Below are positions 40,468 to 49,758 of a stretch of DNA of 50,268 bases, piece by piece (the stretch's first letter is position 1; each line of letters opens with the position of its first letter). Both the position numbers and the translations under genes were made by a program. The notes beneath the pieces are model-generated. The model had not been told where the DNA came from and did not search any database. It was given only the letters and a program-made list of their open reading frames with translations. This DNA is from SZUA-584 sp964441275 (GTDB lineage: Bacteria > Bacillota > Clostridia > Christensenellales > SZUA-584), in NCBI GenBank assembly GCA_964441275.1, contig CAYTUG010000015.1:1-50268 (forward strand), given 5' to 3'.

Positions 40468-41399
40468 TGAAACACTATATATACAAGCGTCTTTGTGAAA
40501 CGAAGGGTTTTGTTTCAGGCGAGCACCTAAGCGCCAACGCCGGGATAACGCGCGCCGCTTTATGGAAACACATAAACGCGTATAAAGACGATGGCGCGAT
40601 AATAAAAAGTGTTACCGGCAAAGGCTATTGTATGGTATGTCCGCCAACGATTGCGCGCAGCGAATACGTTAAAGCCCATTTAAAAAGCGACATACCCGTG
40701 TTTTTCAAAGATAGTACGGCGTCAACTAACGACATGGCAAAAATAGCTGCGGCAAATGTGCAAAACGCAGCGTTTATAGCCGGCGAGCAAACGGCGGGCA
40801 GGGGGCGCAAGGGACGCGAATGGATATCGGGACGCGGGCAGGGAGTGTATTTATCGATACTTACCCGGCCGAATCTAAGCGCAAAAAGCGTTTCGGGCAT
40901 TACGCTTATGGCGGCATTGGTGGTATGCGAGGCAATAGAAATAATTTCGAGTGAAACGCCGCGTATCAAATGGCCTAACGATATTGTAATGGGCGGGAAA
41001 AAATGCGCGGGGATACTTACCGAAAGCATGATAAATCCCGACGGGGTAGAATACGTTATTTGCGGAATAGGAATAAACACTAAACATAAAGGCGATAATG
41101 TTTCGCCGGATGCGCATTATGTTAATGCGAACAACACCTTGCTTGCTTCGGCGGTGATAGATTCTTATTTGAAAGCACACGATGTGTTTATAAAAACCGG
41201 AATAGCGGCGTTCATGCCTGATTTTCGTAATAAGAATGCTATCAAAGGAAATATCAAGCTTACAGGGTATAACGAGCAGATTGCAGGAGAATTTGCGGGG
41301 TTTGACGACGAAGGCGCGATACTGATAAAAAGCGAAGGCGTTGAAAAACGATTTGTAGCGGGAGAAATATCTCTGAGAGGTGAAAAAGGCTATGTATAG
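40467..41399 (+). CDS. birA: Biotin-[acetyl-CoA-carboxylase] ligase / biotin operon repressor
   Basis: The 310-residue protein has a helix-turn-helix (about residues 1-60, VSGEHLSANAGITRAALWKH) followed by the biotin protein ligase core: STNDMAK, the GRGRKGREW biotin-adenylate loop and KWPNDIVMGGKK. It charges biotin carboxyl carriers with biotin and, given the HTH, may also repress biotin genes. It overlaps recX by one base and the S58 peptidase gene by eight. Confidence 0.94.
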   Translation: MKHYIYKRLCETKGFVSGEHLSANAGITRAALWKHINAYKDDGAIIKSVTGKGYCMVCPPTIARSEYVKAHLKSDIPVFFKDSTASTNDMAKIAAANVQNAAFIAGEQTAGRGRKGREWISGRGQGVYLSILTRPNLSAKSVSGITLMAALVVCEAIEIISSETPRIKWPNDIVMGGKKCAGILTESMINPDGVEYVICGIGINTKHKGDNVSPDAHYVNANNTLLASAVIDSYLKAHDVFIKTGIAAFMPDFRNKNAIKGNIKLTGYNEQIAGEFAGFDDEGAILIKSEGVEKRFVAGEISLRGEKGYV

Positions 41400-42294
41400 C
41401 GGATGCTTGACCGATATTGAAGGAATAAAAGCGGGCCATTATACCGATTCCAACAACAAGACGGGATGTACTGTTGTGCTGTTGGGGGATGGCGCAGTCG
41501 CCGGGGTGGATGTGCGCGGAAGTGCTCCGGGCACCCGGGAAACTGACCTGTTGCGCCCGTGCAATACGGTGCAGCAGGCGCATGCATTGCTTTTGTGCGG
41601 TGGAAGCGCGTTCGGGCTTGCGGCTGCGGACGGTGTTATGCGCTACCTTGAACAGCAAGGGATAGGCTTTGATACGGGTGCGGCGCGAGTGCCGATAGTT
41701 GCCGCCGCCGTGCTTTACGATTTGGCAGTGGGCAGCTCAAAAGTGCGCCCCGATGCCGATTCGGGCTATTTAGCTTGCAAAGCGGCTTGCGGAGCGCAGC
41801 TTGCGCAAGGCGCGGTAGGGGCGGCGGCGGGCGCAACCGTAGGAAAAGCGAAGGGGTTATCAAATTCCGAGTTAGGCGGCTTTGGGACGGCGTCTATTGC
41901 TTTGCCCGGCGGAGCGGTAGTTGCGGCAGGTTTTGCGGTAAACGCTTTTGGCGACATATTCGATCATTGCTCGGGGCAAAAAATCAAAGGTATGCGGGGC
42001 GGTACGGTATCAAACGCGCTTATGCGCAATTGCGCGCAAGAACTGTTTGCGCAAAACACCACCATAGGGATAGTGGGCACCAACGCCGTTCTTTCAAAAG
42101 AGCAGGCAAACAAACTTGCATCGGCCGGACAGGATGGCATAGCGATGGCAATAAGGCCGGCGCACACAATGTTTGACGGCGATACTGTATTCGCATTTGG
42201 AACAGGCGCGGCAAAAGCTGATTTTAACGCAATACTTGCCGCTGGAGCAGAGGTTTGCGCGCGTGCGATAGTCAACGCGGTTAGGATGACGTGA
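41392..42294 (+). CDS. P1-family (S58, DmpA-like) peptidase
   Basis: The 300-residue protein is a P1/DmpA-type N-terminal nucleophile aminopeptidase homologue. Recognisable parts are GCTVVLLGDGAVAGVDVRG, APGTRETDLLRPCN, LLCGGSAFGLAAADGVMRYL and ELGGFGTASIALPGG, then IGIVGTNAVL near the auto-processing region. The start at 41392 (ATGTATAG overlap with birA) is preferred over GTG at 41380 because AGAGGTG precedes it. The physiological substrate is unknown. It sits in an apparent operon with birA and acpS. Confidence 0.85.
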   Translation: MYSGCLTDIEGIKAGHYTDSNNKTGCTVVLLGDGAVAGVDVRGSAPGTRETDLLRPCNTVQQAHALLLCGGSAFGLAAADGVMRYLEQQGIGFDTGAARVPIVAAAVLYDLAVGSSKVRPDADSGYLACKAACGAQLAQGAVGAAAGATVGKAKGLSNSELGGFGTASIALPGGAVVAAGFAVNAFGDIFDHCSGQKIKGMRGGTVSNALMRNCAQELFAQNTTIGIVGTNAVLSKEQANKLASAGQDGIAMAIRPAHTMFDGDTVFAFGTGAAKADFNAILAAGAEVCARAIVNAVRMT

Positions 42295-42295
42295 T

Positions 42296-42673
42296 ATGAT
42301 AGTGGGAGTTGGTGTAGACATAGTGGAAATAGAACGCATAAAAAGGCTGACGCAGAGCAATCGCTTTTTTAACCGCGTTTTTACCGCCGGCGAAATGGCG
42401 CTGTTTGAGGAGTGCCATTTTAGGTTAGAGACTATAGCAGGCCGTTTTGCGGCCAAAGAGGCTGTGTTAAAATCGCTCGGGTTAGGGATATTCGACATAC
42501 CTCTTACCGATATCGGGATACTAAAAGAACAGGAAGGAAAGCCCGTTGTTTTGCTCAGCGGAGCCGCGCAACAATACGCGCAAATGTTAAATGTTGACCG
42601 GGTGCACATATCAATATCTCATGACGGTAGCTATGCGATAGCATATGCGCTTGCCGAGGGGGGGACGAAATGA
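42296..42673 (+). CDS. acpS: Holo-[acyl-carrier-protein] synthase
   Basis: The 125-residue enzyme moves the 4'-phosphopantetheine arm of CoA onto acyl carrier protein. It has GVGVDIVEIERIKRL at the N-terminus with the metal-binding Asp, FAAKEAVLKSLGLG, and HISISHDGSYAIAYAL near the C-terminus. It overlaps nnr by four bases, an arrangement shared by many Firmicutes. Confidence 0.95.
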   Translation: MIVGVGVDIVEIERIKRLTQSNRFFNRVFTAGEMALFEECHFRLETIAGRFAAKEAVLKSLGLGIFDIPLTDIGILKEQEGKPVVLLSGAAQQYAQMLNVDRVHISISHDGSYAIAYALAEGGTK

Positions 42674-44193
42674 TACCGGTACTTAATAGCAACCATATGC
42701 GCGGGCTTGATGCTCATATGATAGAAAAAGGCATACCTTCGCTATTGCTTATGGAGAATGCGGCATTCGGGTTGACAAATGCGGTAACAAACAAATTTAG
42801 CACCGAAAAGAAAATAACGGTGGTATGCGGGTCGGGCAACAATGGCGGCGACGGCTTTGCGGCGGCGCGGCAGCTTTTGACCAAAGGATTTGATGTTTCT
42901 GTTTTGCTTGTCGGCAAAACAAAAAAGCTAAAGGGTGACGCAAAGGCAAACGCAGATTTTTTTGGATCTGATATTGTTGAAATAACTGACGAAAACACGG
43001 CAGACATCCATATGGAAAACATCGGCGATTCCATCGTAATCGACGCTCTGTTTGGCACGGGGCTGTCCCGCGATATTACCGGAGTTGCCGCTTATATTAT
43101 ATCTTTGGTAAACAACAGCAAAGCATATGTGATCTCATGCGACATAGCTTCGGGAATAGCCGCAGATACCGGCGCGGTTTGCGGCGCGGCTGTGCGCGCC
43201 AACGAAACGGTAACTTTTCAATACCCAAAACCGGGGCATTTGCTTTATCCGGGCAAGGCGCACACCGGCGGTTTGACTGTTTGGAAAATAGGGGTTGATT
43301 GCGGCTATGATTTAGGCGCAATGTTTTGGGCTGCGGATGATTTGAAACTGCAAAGACGAAAACGGGATTCACACAAGGGCCATTATGGAAAACTTGCCTG
43401 CATCGTGGGCAGTCAAGGCATGGCGGGTGCGGGCGTTTTATGCGCTTGCGCAGCTATAAAAGCAGGGGCGGGGCTTACAACCGCCGCCGTACCCGAGTGT
43501 ATTCAAAGTTCATTTTCAACCAATTTGCCGGAAAGCATGACTTTTGCGCTAAAAGATTTTTCGGGATGTATTTCTGAAGATTGTGTGCCCGAATTGAAAA
43601 GGCTTATGGTAAATAAAACCGCTTTGGCGGCCGGGCCCGGGCTGTCCGTGTGCAATGGCACGGCTGTGGCAGTGCGGCATTTACTGCAAAACTATAATAT
43701 CCGAAAAGTATTTGATGCGGACGCTTTAAATATAATTGCGCAAGATCCGGCGGTTTTGCATGACTCTGTGGGAGATATAGTTTTAACGCCGCATATAGCT
43801 GAGTTTTCCCGGCTTAGCGCGCAAACAATAGAAGAGCTGCAAAAAAATGCAATCGATATTGCAAAGCGTTTTGCGAAAGAATATGGGGTTACTTTGCTTT
43901 TAAAGGGCGCAACAACGGTAGTCACAAATGGAACAAAAACTGTTTTTATAACAGCGGGTACGGCGGGAATGGCGCGGGGAGGCAGCGGAGACGTTTTGAC
44001 GGGAGTTATAGGCGGGTTGATGTGCGGCGGGCAGGCCGGCGGTATGTGCGGCTTTGACGCCGCGGTGTATGGCTCTTATATTTGCGGCAAGGCGGGCGAA
44101 TTTGCGGAAAAAGCCAAAGGCGAGCTTTCAATGAGCGCCGCGGAAACGCTGGGCAATATATTCAGAGTAACAAAGCAAATGACAAACCGGTAA
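42670..44193 (+). CDS. nnr: Bifunctional NAD(P)H-hydrate epimerase / ADP-dependent dehydratase
   Basis: The 507-residue protein repairs hydrated NAD(P)H. The YjeF N-terminal epimerase (about 1-215) has VVCGSGNNGGDGFAAARQL and LFGTGLSRDITG; the C-terminal ADP-dependent dehydratase (about 225-500) has HKGHYGKLACIVGSQGMAG, AGPGLSV, LLKGATTVVTNG and GGSGDVLTGVIGGLM. It is the last gene of the recX-birA-acpS string and is convergent with the E1 beta gene. Confidence 0.95.
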   Translation: MIPVLNSNHMRGLDAHMIEKGIPSLLLMENAAFGLTNAVTNKFSTEKKITVVCGSGNNGGDGFAAARQLLTKGFDVSVLLVGKTKKLKGDAKANADFFGSDIVEITDENTADIHMENIGDSIVIDALFGTGLSRDITGVAAYIISLVNNSKAYVISCDIASGIAADTGAVCGAAVRANETVTFQYPKPGHLLYPGKAHTGGLTVWKIGVDCGYDLGAMFWAADDLKLQRRKRDSHKGHYGKLACIVGSQGMAGAGVLCACAAIKAGAGLTTAAVPECIQSSFSTNLPESMTFALKDFSGCISEDCVPELKRLMVNKTALAAGPGLSVCNGTAVAVRHLLQNYNIRKVFDADALNIIAQDPAVLHDSVGDIVLTPHIAEFSRLSAQTIEELQKNAIDIAKRFAKEYGVTLLLKGATTVVTNGTKTVFITAGTAGMARGGSGDVLTGVIGGLMCGGQAGGMCGFDAAVYGSYICGKAGEFAEKAKGELSMSAAETLGNIFRVTKQMTNR

Positions 44194-44217
44194 AATGTTC
44201 AGATTTTTAATAACTTT

Positions 44218-45198
44218 TTATTTTGAAACAAGCGTGTTAATTTTTTGCACTATTTCATCGACTTCGGGCACGGCGGCCTTCTCAAGTATTTGGCAAAAAG
44301 GCATGGGAACGTCGGCGCCGCAGCAACGCATTATTGGCGCTTTTAAGCTGTAAAATGCATCGCTGGCGCATATGGTAGCCGCAATCTCTCCGTTAAAACC
44401 GCCGGTTTGACAAGCTTCGTGCACTATCATAACGCGCCCTGTCTTTTTTGCAGAGTTTATCAACGTCTGCCTATCCAGCGGAATGAGCGTTCTTAAGTCT
44501 ATAACTTCCGCATTTATCCCGGTTTTTGATGCAATTTTAGCGGCCTGAATGCAAATATCCAACATATGGCCGTAAGTGATTATTGTGGCGTCATCGCCCT
44601 CTGTGCAAATTTTCGCTTTGCCGAGCGGCACTATATATTCGCCTTCCGGTACGCTGGCGCAGGTTTTGTACAGCAGTTTCTGCTCAAGAAAAAGCACAGG
44701 GTTATCATCGCGTATTGCGGCTGTGAGCAGCCCCTTCGCATCGGCAGGCGTTGCCGGGACAACAATTTTAATCCCGGGAACATTGGCAAACCATGCTTCG
44801 GGGCTTTGGCTGTGTTGCGCGGCGGCGCCCGTGCCCGAACCTGCCGCAGCCCGGACAACCATAGGGACCTTCAATTTACCGCCTAACATATACCTGACTT
44901 TTGCGGCTTGGTTAACAATTTGGTCCATTGTTATTGTCAAAAAATCACTGAACATTATTTCTGCAATCGGCCTTAAACCGGTCATCGCCGCACCCGCGGC
45001 TGCCCCGGCAATAACCGCTTCCGATATCGGCGTATCCTTTATGCGCGCCGGACCAAACTCTTCTATCAATCCAGCGGATACTCCAAAAGCGCCTCCATAA
45101 ACGCCCACATCCTCTCCCATAAGAAACACTGTTTCGTCACGCCGCATCTCAAGGGTAATTGCCTCACGAATGGCTTGCGCATATGTAATACTTCTCAT
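44218..45198 (-). CDS. TPP-dependent 2-oxoacid/acetoin dehydrogenase E1 component, beta subunit
   Basis: The 326-residue protein is the beta subunit of a two-chain E1 (AcoB / PdhB type). It opens with TYAQAIREAITLEMRRDETVFLMGEDVG and contains DTPISEAVIAGAAAGAAMTGLRP read across the cofactor-proximal region, then the C-terminal transketolase domain (LIPLDRQTLINSAKKTGRVM). With the alpha subunit it would decarboxylate a 2-oxoacid or cleave acetoin with TPP. No E2 or E3 gene is adjacent, and the downstream neighbour is convergent nnr, so the complex partners are elsewhere or it acts alone. Confidence 0.9.
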   Translation of the reverse strand: MRSITYAQAIREAITLEMRRDETVFLMGEDVGVYGGAFGVSAGLIEEFGPARIKDTPISEAVIAGAAAGAAMTGLRPIAEIMFSDFLTITMDQIVNQAAKVRYMLGGKLKVPMVVRAAAGSGTGAAAQHSQSPEAWFANVPGIKIVVPATPADAKGLLTAAIRDDNPVLFLEQKLLYKTCASVPEGEYIVPLGKAKICTEGDDATIITYGHMLDICIQAAKIASKTGINAEVIDLRTLIPLDRQTLINSAKKTGRVMIVHEACQTGGFNGEIAATICASDAFYSLKAPIMRCCGADVPMPFCQILEKAAVPEVDEIVQKINTLVSK

Positions 45199-45210
45199 AG
45201 TGTCCTTTCT

Positions 45211-46158
45211 TTATGCGTATACACCGCAATACAATGCTTCTTTTTCCGGATAAGGACAGTCAAGCGCGTACTCAACGGCCTTTTCAATAGTTTGATTAGC
45301 CCTTTTTTCAATGGATAAAAGGTCCGATTTGCTAAAGCTTTCTAACATTTGCTGTTTCAGGCGCTTAATCGGATCGTTAGTCTGCCATTTCTTTATTTCT
45401 TGCGCCGAGCGGTAAACATCGCTGTCGCTTTTGGAATGCCCGGATATGCGGTAAGTTTCGCATACTAACAGCATCGGGCCATTGTGCAAAACGTATTGTT
45501 TTGCTTTTTTTGTTTGTTCGAACACCAACAAAGCGTCGTTGCCGTCAATTGTTTGCCCGGGGATACCGTAACTTTGGGCGCGCGCCTCAATTTTTTTTAT
45601 ATTCATCGCTTTTTCTGTTCTCATGGAAAACCCGTATTTGTTATCTTCACATACGAATAAAACCGGCAGACGCCAGATAGACGCAAGGTTAAGCGATTCG
45701 TGAAACGTGCCCTGATTGGTTGCGCCGTCCCCGAAAAAACATGCCACTATTGAATCCGACTGCCGCATCTGCACAGATAGGCCAGCCCCAACGGCTAAAG
45801 GTATTCCGCCTCCCACTATGCCGTTAGTGCCGTAGTTGTTGTTGTCAAGGTCGCAAATATGCATTGAGCCGCCTTTGCCATTGCAGCACCCATCTTGCCT
45901 GCCCAAAAATTCCGCCATCATTTTGTTGATGTCTATTCCTTTTGCAATGCAATGTCCATGACCGCGGTGAGTGCTGAAAATAAAATCTTTTTTATCAAGC
46001 GCGCAACATACGCCCGCAGCAACAGCTTCTTCGCCCACATAAAGATGCGTTGTGCCATGTATACGGCCTTTAGCAAACAGTTGCGCTATCTTTTCTTCGA
46101 AATAGCGTATAAGAAGCATCTGTTCATATAATTGCTTCTTAATCAAAGAGAGAACCAT
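45211..46158 (-). CDS. TPP-dependent 2-oxoacid/acetoin dehydrogenase E1 component, alpha subunit
   Basis: The 315-residue protein is the alpha subunit (AcoA / PdhA type). The TPP-binding motif is GDGATNQGTFHESLNLA followed by VCEDNKYGFSM; STHRGHGHCIAKG and GKGGSMHICD are further family motifs. It precedes the beta subunit by 12 bases on the minus strand. Acetoin versus branched-chain or pyruvate substrate cannot be decided by eye. GGTAATAGATG-type spacing at the start is only moderate as a ribosome binding site. Confidence 0.9.
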   Translation of the reverse strand: MVLSLIKKQLYEQMLLIRYFEEKIAQLFAKGRIHGTTHLYVGEEAVAAGVCCALDKKDFIFSTHRGHGHCIAKGIDINKMMAEFLGRQDGCCNGKGGSMHICDLDNNNYGTNGIVGGGIPLAVGAGLSVQMRQSDSIVACFFGDGATNQGTFHESLNLASIWRLPVLFVCEDNKYGFSMRTEKAMNIKKIEARAQSYGIPGQTIDGNDALLVFEQTKKAKQYVLHNGPMLLVCETYRISGHSKSDSDVYRSAQEIKKWQTNDPIKRLKQQMLESFSKSDLLSIEKRANQTIEKAVEYALDCPYPEKEALYCGVYA

Positions 46159-46295
46159 CTATTACCTTCCTCGAGAAAATTGCGCAACCTAAAGCGCGCC
46201 AATCCCAGTTGTCGTTACTTATTTTCTGTTTAACGATAACATTTTATCATAAAACCAATATGCTGTCTCTAATTATTTTAGGTTTTTTATCGGCG

Positions 46296-46324
46296 TTGAC
46301 GTTTTTACGCTTCAGTGCTAAAAT
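46296..46324 (+). promoter_or_regulatory. Promoter of the PrsA/SurA-like lipoprotein
   Basis: TTGACG (46296-46301), a 17-bp spacer and TAAAAT (46319-46324) precede the gene by 55 bp; AGGAG at 46366-46370 is the ribosome binding site. Confidence 0.65.
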
Positions 46325-46379
46325 TTTTGTATTCGTCAAAAAAACTTTTGATGTTCAAAAAAGTTAGGAGAAATTATCT

Positions 46380-47579
46380 ATGTATATAAAACGAATAATC
46401 GCAATTATAGTATGCTTATCATTGGCATTTGCGGGCGGGTGTCTGTTTGAGGTGGATGAGGAGCTTGACAATAATCAGATTATAATACAATACAAAAGCA
46501 GCGAAATTACAAAAAAATCCGTTACAAGATGGATGCAAAACAGGCTTTCGGAACAGGGCACAAGCATATCGGATATGAAAGACAATGAAAGCTGGCCTGC
46601 TATACGTGATGTAATGATACGCGAGATGGCGGTGTTTGAAATTGCGATTGACAAAGCGGCGCAGCTTGGCATTGATAAGTTAGATAAATCCGCCATTGAA
46701 GAGATGGACAGCCAAATTGATTATGTTGCAAAGTTTGCTGTGGAAAACAGCGTTAAACAAGCGGTAGCCGCAAACCCCGCTCTTGACTATGATCAGGAAT
46801 TTCAAAAACAGTTCGATCAATATCTTTTGTCTATTGGATATACTTACGATTCATATCGTGACGAAATTATGCGCAGCTATATATTCAAAAACATTCAGGA
46901 TTATTATTTTAGCCAAATAACAGTAACCGATCAAGATGTACGCTCTAATTACGAAAGCAACCTTAGCATTCAGAAAGGCAACATAGAAAACGATCCGACA
47001 TCGATAGAGTGGCAGCAAAGTTTTGGGTCGAGCATACTTTACTATCCTGAAGGGTATAGGCTAATAAAACATATTTTTGTAGAATTTGAAGACGAGGATA
47101 TTATAAACGATGCTTATAAAGCGTATGTTTCGCAAGACGATGCGCTTTATAAAAAGGCGGTATCTGAAGGAATGGATTCTATTAAACCGAAGTTAGATGA
47201 AATAATGACCAGGCTTGATTCGGGCGATGATTTTAATGAGGTAATGAATGAGAATACCCAAGTTTTGTATTACGGAGCTTTGGAAAACAGCAAGGTAATA
47301 GGGCCTTATACTAAATCCGATATACCGGAATATAACGAAAATGCGCTCAAGTTAACAAAAGGCAAGTACTCATTGCCATTTGGCATTTACAATGGAGCTT
47401 ATATACTATACTGTGAAAAAATATTAGACGGAGAAGTGCCGTTTGAAGACGTTCGTGAAGCTACATACCATTCAATCTTGCAGCTTCGCAAACAGGATAA
47501 ATGGGACCAATTATCTAAAGAATGGATTGATGAGGCTACATCGGAAGGCACGCTTAAAATGTATACGGAAAGGTATTAG
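46380..47579 (+). CDS. SurA/PrsA-like peptidyl-prolyl isomerase lipoprotein
   Basis: The 399-residue protein is a lipoprotein (signal 1-20 with lipobox AFAGGC, Cys21). It has an N-terminal SurA-type helical chaperone domain (about 30-200) and a parvulin-like isomerase region (about 225-355, YRLIKHIFVEFEDED... and LDSGDDFNEVMNENTQ, LKLTKGKYSLPFG). It would help exported proteins fold outside the membrane. The parvulin part is divergent, with a long helical insert, so isomerase activity is uncertain. Confidence 0.85.
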   Translation: MYIKRIIAIIVCLSLAFAGGCLFEVDEELDNNQIIIQYKSSEITKKSVTRWMQNRLSEQGTSISDMKDNESWPAIRDVMIREMAVFEIAIDKAAQLGIDKLDKSAIEEMDSQIDYVAKFAVENSVKQAVAANPALDYDQEFQKQFDQYLLSIGYTYDSYRDEIMRSYIFKNIQDYYFSQITVTDQDVRSNYESNLSIQKGNIENDPTSIEWQQSFGSSILYYPEGYRLIKHIFVEFEDEDIINDAYKAYVSQDDALYKKAVSEGMDSIKPKLDEIMTRLDSGDDFNEVMNENTQVLYYGALENSKVIGPYTKSDIPEYNENALKLTKGKYSLPFGIYNGAYILYCEKILDGEVPFEDVREATYHSILQLRKQDKWDQLSKEWIDEATSEGTLKMYTERY

Positions 47580-47650
47580 AATATAAGCGCGGTATTTTCT
47601 TGCACCTTGGGGTGTTGCCGCGCAAAATCCGAATTTGCTACGCATAACAC

Positions 47651-47705
47651 AAAAAAAGGCGCTATTCTACCATAATATAGTAGAACAAAGCGCCTTTAAT
47701 GGTAT
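47651..47705. terminator. Bidirectional terminator between the lipoprotein and holin genes
   Basis: AAAGGCGCT then TTCTAC pairs with GTAGAA then AGCGCCTTT across a short loop (47655-47697). A-rich sequence lies on the left and T-rich on the right, so it can serve both convergent genes. A weaker GCGCGG/CCGCGC hairpin precedes it near 47587-47627. Confidence 0.8.
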
Positions 47706-47774
47706 TTAATTAATTTTAAACCGCTATTCAAAAATATGTTTTATGCTCATTCAAAAACAATTTTTAAACGCCGT

Positions 47775-48263
47775 TTAAATGATTCCGCTTTTCAGTTTCA
47801 GAAGCTGTGTTTCAATAAGCCTGCCGATATACGCATCGACGTCATCAGCATTATCTTCAAGTACTTTAAGAGACTTCTCTGATAGGTCGCTCAAAAACAT
47901 ATTAATAGCCGTATGAGCAATTTCTTTTGCCTGTTCATCTGTAAGTTTACCGTTTACAGTTTTCTCTTTTATATCATTAACTACCGTTTGTTGCAGGCTT
48001 GACACAACAGTGCACGCCACCTCGCGCGCTTCGTTAAGCGCAGTATGCAGCGTTTCATTTTTAATTTTGCTTTTGAGCCATGTTAAAACTGCATTAATAA
48101 GCGGTATTATCACGCCTGTCAATACTAGCCCGGTTGCGGCTATCATCCATTGAGTCCAATTTATGGTGTTAATTGGTGACCCATCAGAAGCATAAGCTGT
48201 GGTAACCGCCGAAAACGCTATTGCCATGATAACGGCAATTGCAATAAAAAGCTTTTTTAACAT
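47775..48263 (-). CDS. LLH-family phage-type holin
   Basis: The 162-residue protein has a signal-like N-terminal helix (1-25), a second membrane helix (about 38-62, IAATGLVLTGVIIPLINAVL) and a long charged helical C-terminus (about 65-160), which is the layout of the phage LLH holin family. It lies 28 bases downstream of a peptidoglycan hydrolase on the same strand, as in a lysis cassette. No capsid, tail or integrase gene is in the window. Confidence 0.85.
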   Translation of the reverse strand: MLKKLFIAIAVIMAIAFSAVTTAYASDGSPINTINWTQWMIAATGLVLTGVIIPLINAVLTWLKSKIKNETLHTALNEAREVACTVVSSLQQTVVNDIKEKTVNGKLTDEQAKEIAHTAINMFLSDLSEKSLKVLEDNADDVDAYIGRLIETQLLKLKSGII

Positions 48264-48290
48264 CTTAACTCCACCTTGCTTTTCCCTGCG

Positions 48291-49274
48291 CTAATTATAG
48301 GTCCAAGTGGCGCTGCGGCCGCGCAAGTCCACATGCACTATGTTCGCGCCCTCTAAACCTTTTCCGCCGTATTTATTGAGCTTCTTTGCGTGTTTTTGCA
48401 ATAATTTAAGATCCGCCTTGTTATCGCACGCGATATCAACGGCGCCTGAGCGCGTTTTGTGCTGCGAGCCTTTTGCCCCTTTTCTGTCCGTATTCCATTG
48501 GCTGCACCTATACCCTCCGGCACGCCCGCCGTTTTTTGTTTTGCGCGCAACGCTGGGTATATACGCATCTATCGCCCCGCCTTTTTCGGTTTCCGCTGCA
48601 CTAATTACTCTTTCGGCCATTATCCGAACGCCGAGCGAATCATCGCCCGCGGGGAATCCGTCGCAATAGTTTTTGCCGGCGGCGGTGCACTGACATTTCA
48701 TATCGGTATTTATAAAACGGGGGACAACAAGAGTTTGCTCAAGCTTCGCGTATGTTTTTTTGCCTACAGGCAGCTTCGGGTTTAGTGACATACAGGAAAT
48801 AAACTGTTTTACATGAAAACGCGACAGCTCAAATCCCCAGCTTAAAAGCCGCTTCTTTACCGCTTCGATTCTGTCCCATTCCGGCTGGGCGCACAAGCCC
48901 GTCTCTTTAAAACCCATTGCGTGCTGAAACTTTTTAAGCGCCTTTAGCGTTTTGTCTCCAAAAATACCGTCATCCGCCAAGGGAAACCCCAACAGATCAA
49001 GATCGCGCTGCAACTGTACCGTATCGCTGCCTTTTGAGCCTTTCTTCAGCGTGTTTCTAACCTCTGTAACGGGAAGGGGAACTTCGGGCGCCGGAACCTC
49101 AATTTGCACGTCAGGTTTATCGGGCAGAGTAAGCGTCTGGCCGATAATGATCAGATTTTTGTTTTTGATTTTATTAAGCTTAACCAGCTCGTTTACTGAC
49201 GTTTTTATGCCTTGTTTGGCAAGCATCTTAACAATACCCGACAGCGTATCCCCTTTTTTAACCGTATATTTCAT
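48291..49274 (-). CDS. LysM / peptidoglycan-binding / M15-type peptidase endolysin
   Basis: The 327-residue protein has an N-terminal LysM (residues 1-52, YTVKKGDTLSGIVKML and IIGQTLTLP), a linker, a PG_binding_1 domain (about 75-135, LKKGSKGSDTVQLQRDLDLL) and a C-terminal zinc peptidase of the M15 type, with the metal-ligand pattern GSQHKTRSGAVDIA and IVHVDLRG. It would cut peptidoglycan cross-links. The start at 49274 is supported by GGAGG at 49281-49285; a frame start at 49298 is less likely. With the holin it makes a phage-like lysis pair. Confidence 0.88.
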   Translation of the reverse strand: MKYTVKKGDTLSGIVKMLAKQGIKTSVNELVKLNKIKNKNLIIIGQTLTLPDKPDVQIEVPAPEVPLPVTEVRNTLKKGSKGSDTVQLQRDLDLLGFPLADDGIFGDKTLKALKKFQHAMGFKETGLCAQPEWDRIEAVKKRLLSWGFELSRFHVKQFISCMSLNPKLPVGKKTYAKLEQTLVVPRFINTDMKCQCTAAGKNYCDGFPAGDDSLGVRIMAERVISAAETEKGGAIDAYIPSVARKTKNGGRAGGYRCSQWNTDRKGAKGSQHKTRSGAVDIACDNKADLKLLQKHAKKLNKYGGKGLEGANIVHVDLRGRSATWTYN

Positions 49275-49298
49275 AATAAACCTCCAATAATCTCGCAA

Positions 49299-49635
49299 AA
49301 ATCAACACTTATTCCGTTAACAATGTAAGCCGGGTTAACCTAAATTATGTAGAAATAGATGAATAGCGACGGGCATTCAAACTGTTGCAAAACCTTACGT
49401 TAATATGCATAGTATTATATGCAGTATTCGTTAAACTTGTGTATGTAACAGTATTGTTACAGCCCGGTAACAACTGCAATACCAATGCACACAAAACGCA
49501 TCCGTTGCAATTTAGTTTTATATCAATTTAAAGCTCAGCAACGCTCAGGTTTTGCGTTTTAGATTTTTGGATATATTCTTTAATTTATGGTGGCAAAAGA
49601 ATTAGCAAAATAGGCGGGGCAAAAAAAATATAGCA
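49299..49635. other. Gene-free region upstream of the endolysin
   Basis: This AT-rich stretch has no ORF with a ribosome binding site. It contains short dyads such as CTGTTAC-type repeats near 49450-49475 (AACAGTATTGTTAC) but no structure I can name. It presumably holds the endolysin promoter. Confidence 0.5.
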
Positions 49636-49669
49636 AACAAAAAACCCCGCAAGCTAATATATCGAGGTT
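49636..49669 (-). terminator. Terminator of the tRNA operon
   Basis: On the minus strand AACCTCG (49663-49669) pairs with CGGGGTT (49643-49649), one G-T pair, followed by TTTTG. Confidence 0.65.
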
Positions 49670-49673
49670 TTAA

Positions 49674-49749
49674 TGGTGACCCATCCGCGATTCGAACGCG
49701 GGACACCTTGATTAAAAGTCAAGTGCTCTACCGACTGAGCTAATGGGTC
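49674..49749 (-). tRNA. tRNA-Lys (anticodon TTT)
   Basis: The minus strand gives acceptor GACCCAT/ATGGGTC, D-arm GCTCAGTCGGTAGAGC, anticodon stem CTTGA/TCAAG with loop CTTTTAA (anticodon TTT), T-arm CGCGT..., discriminator A and encoded CCA. It is last in the four-tRNA unit. Confidence 0.96.
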
Positions 49750-49758
49750 GAAATATTT

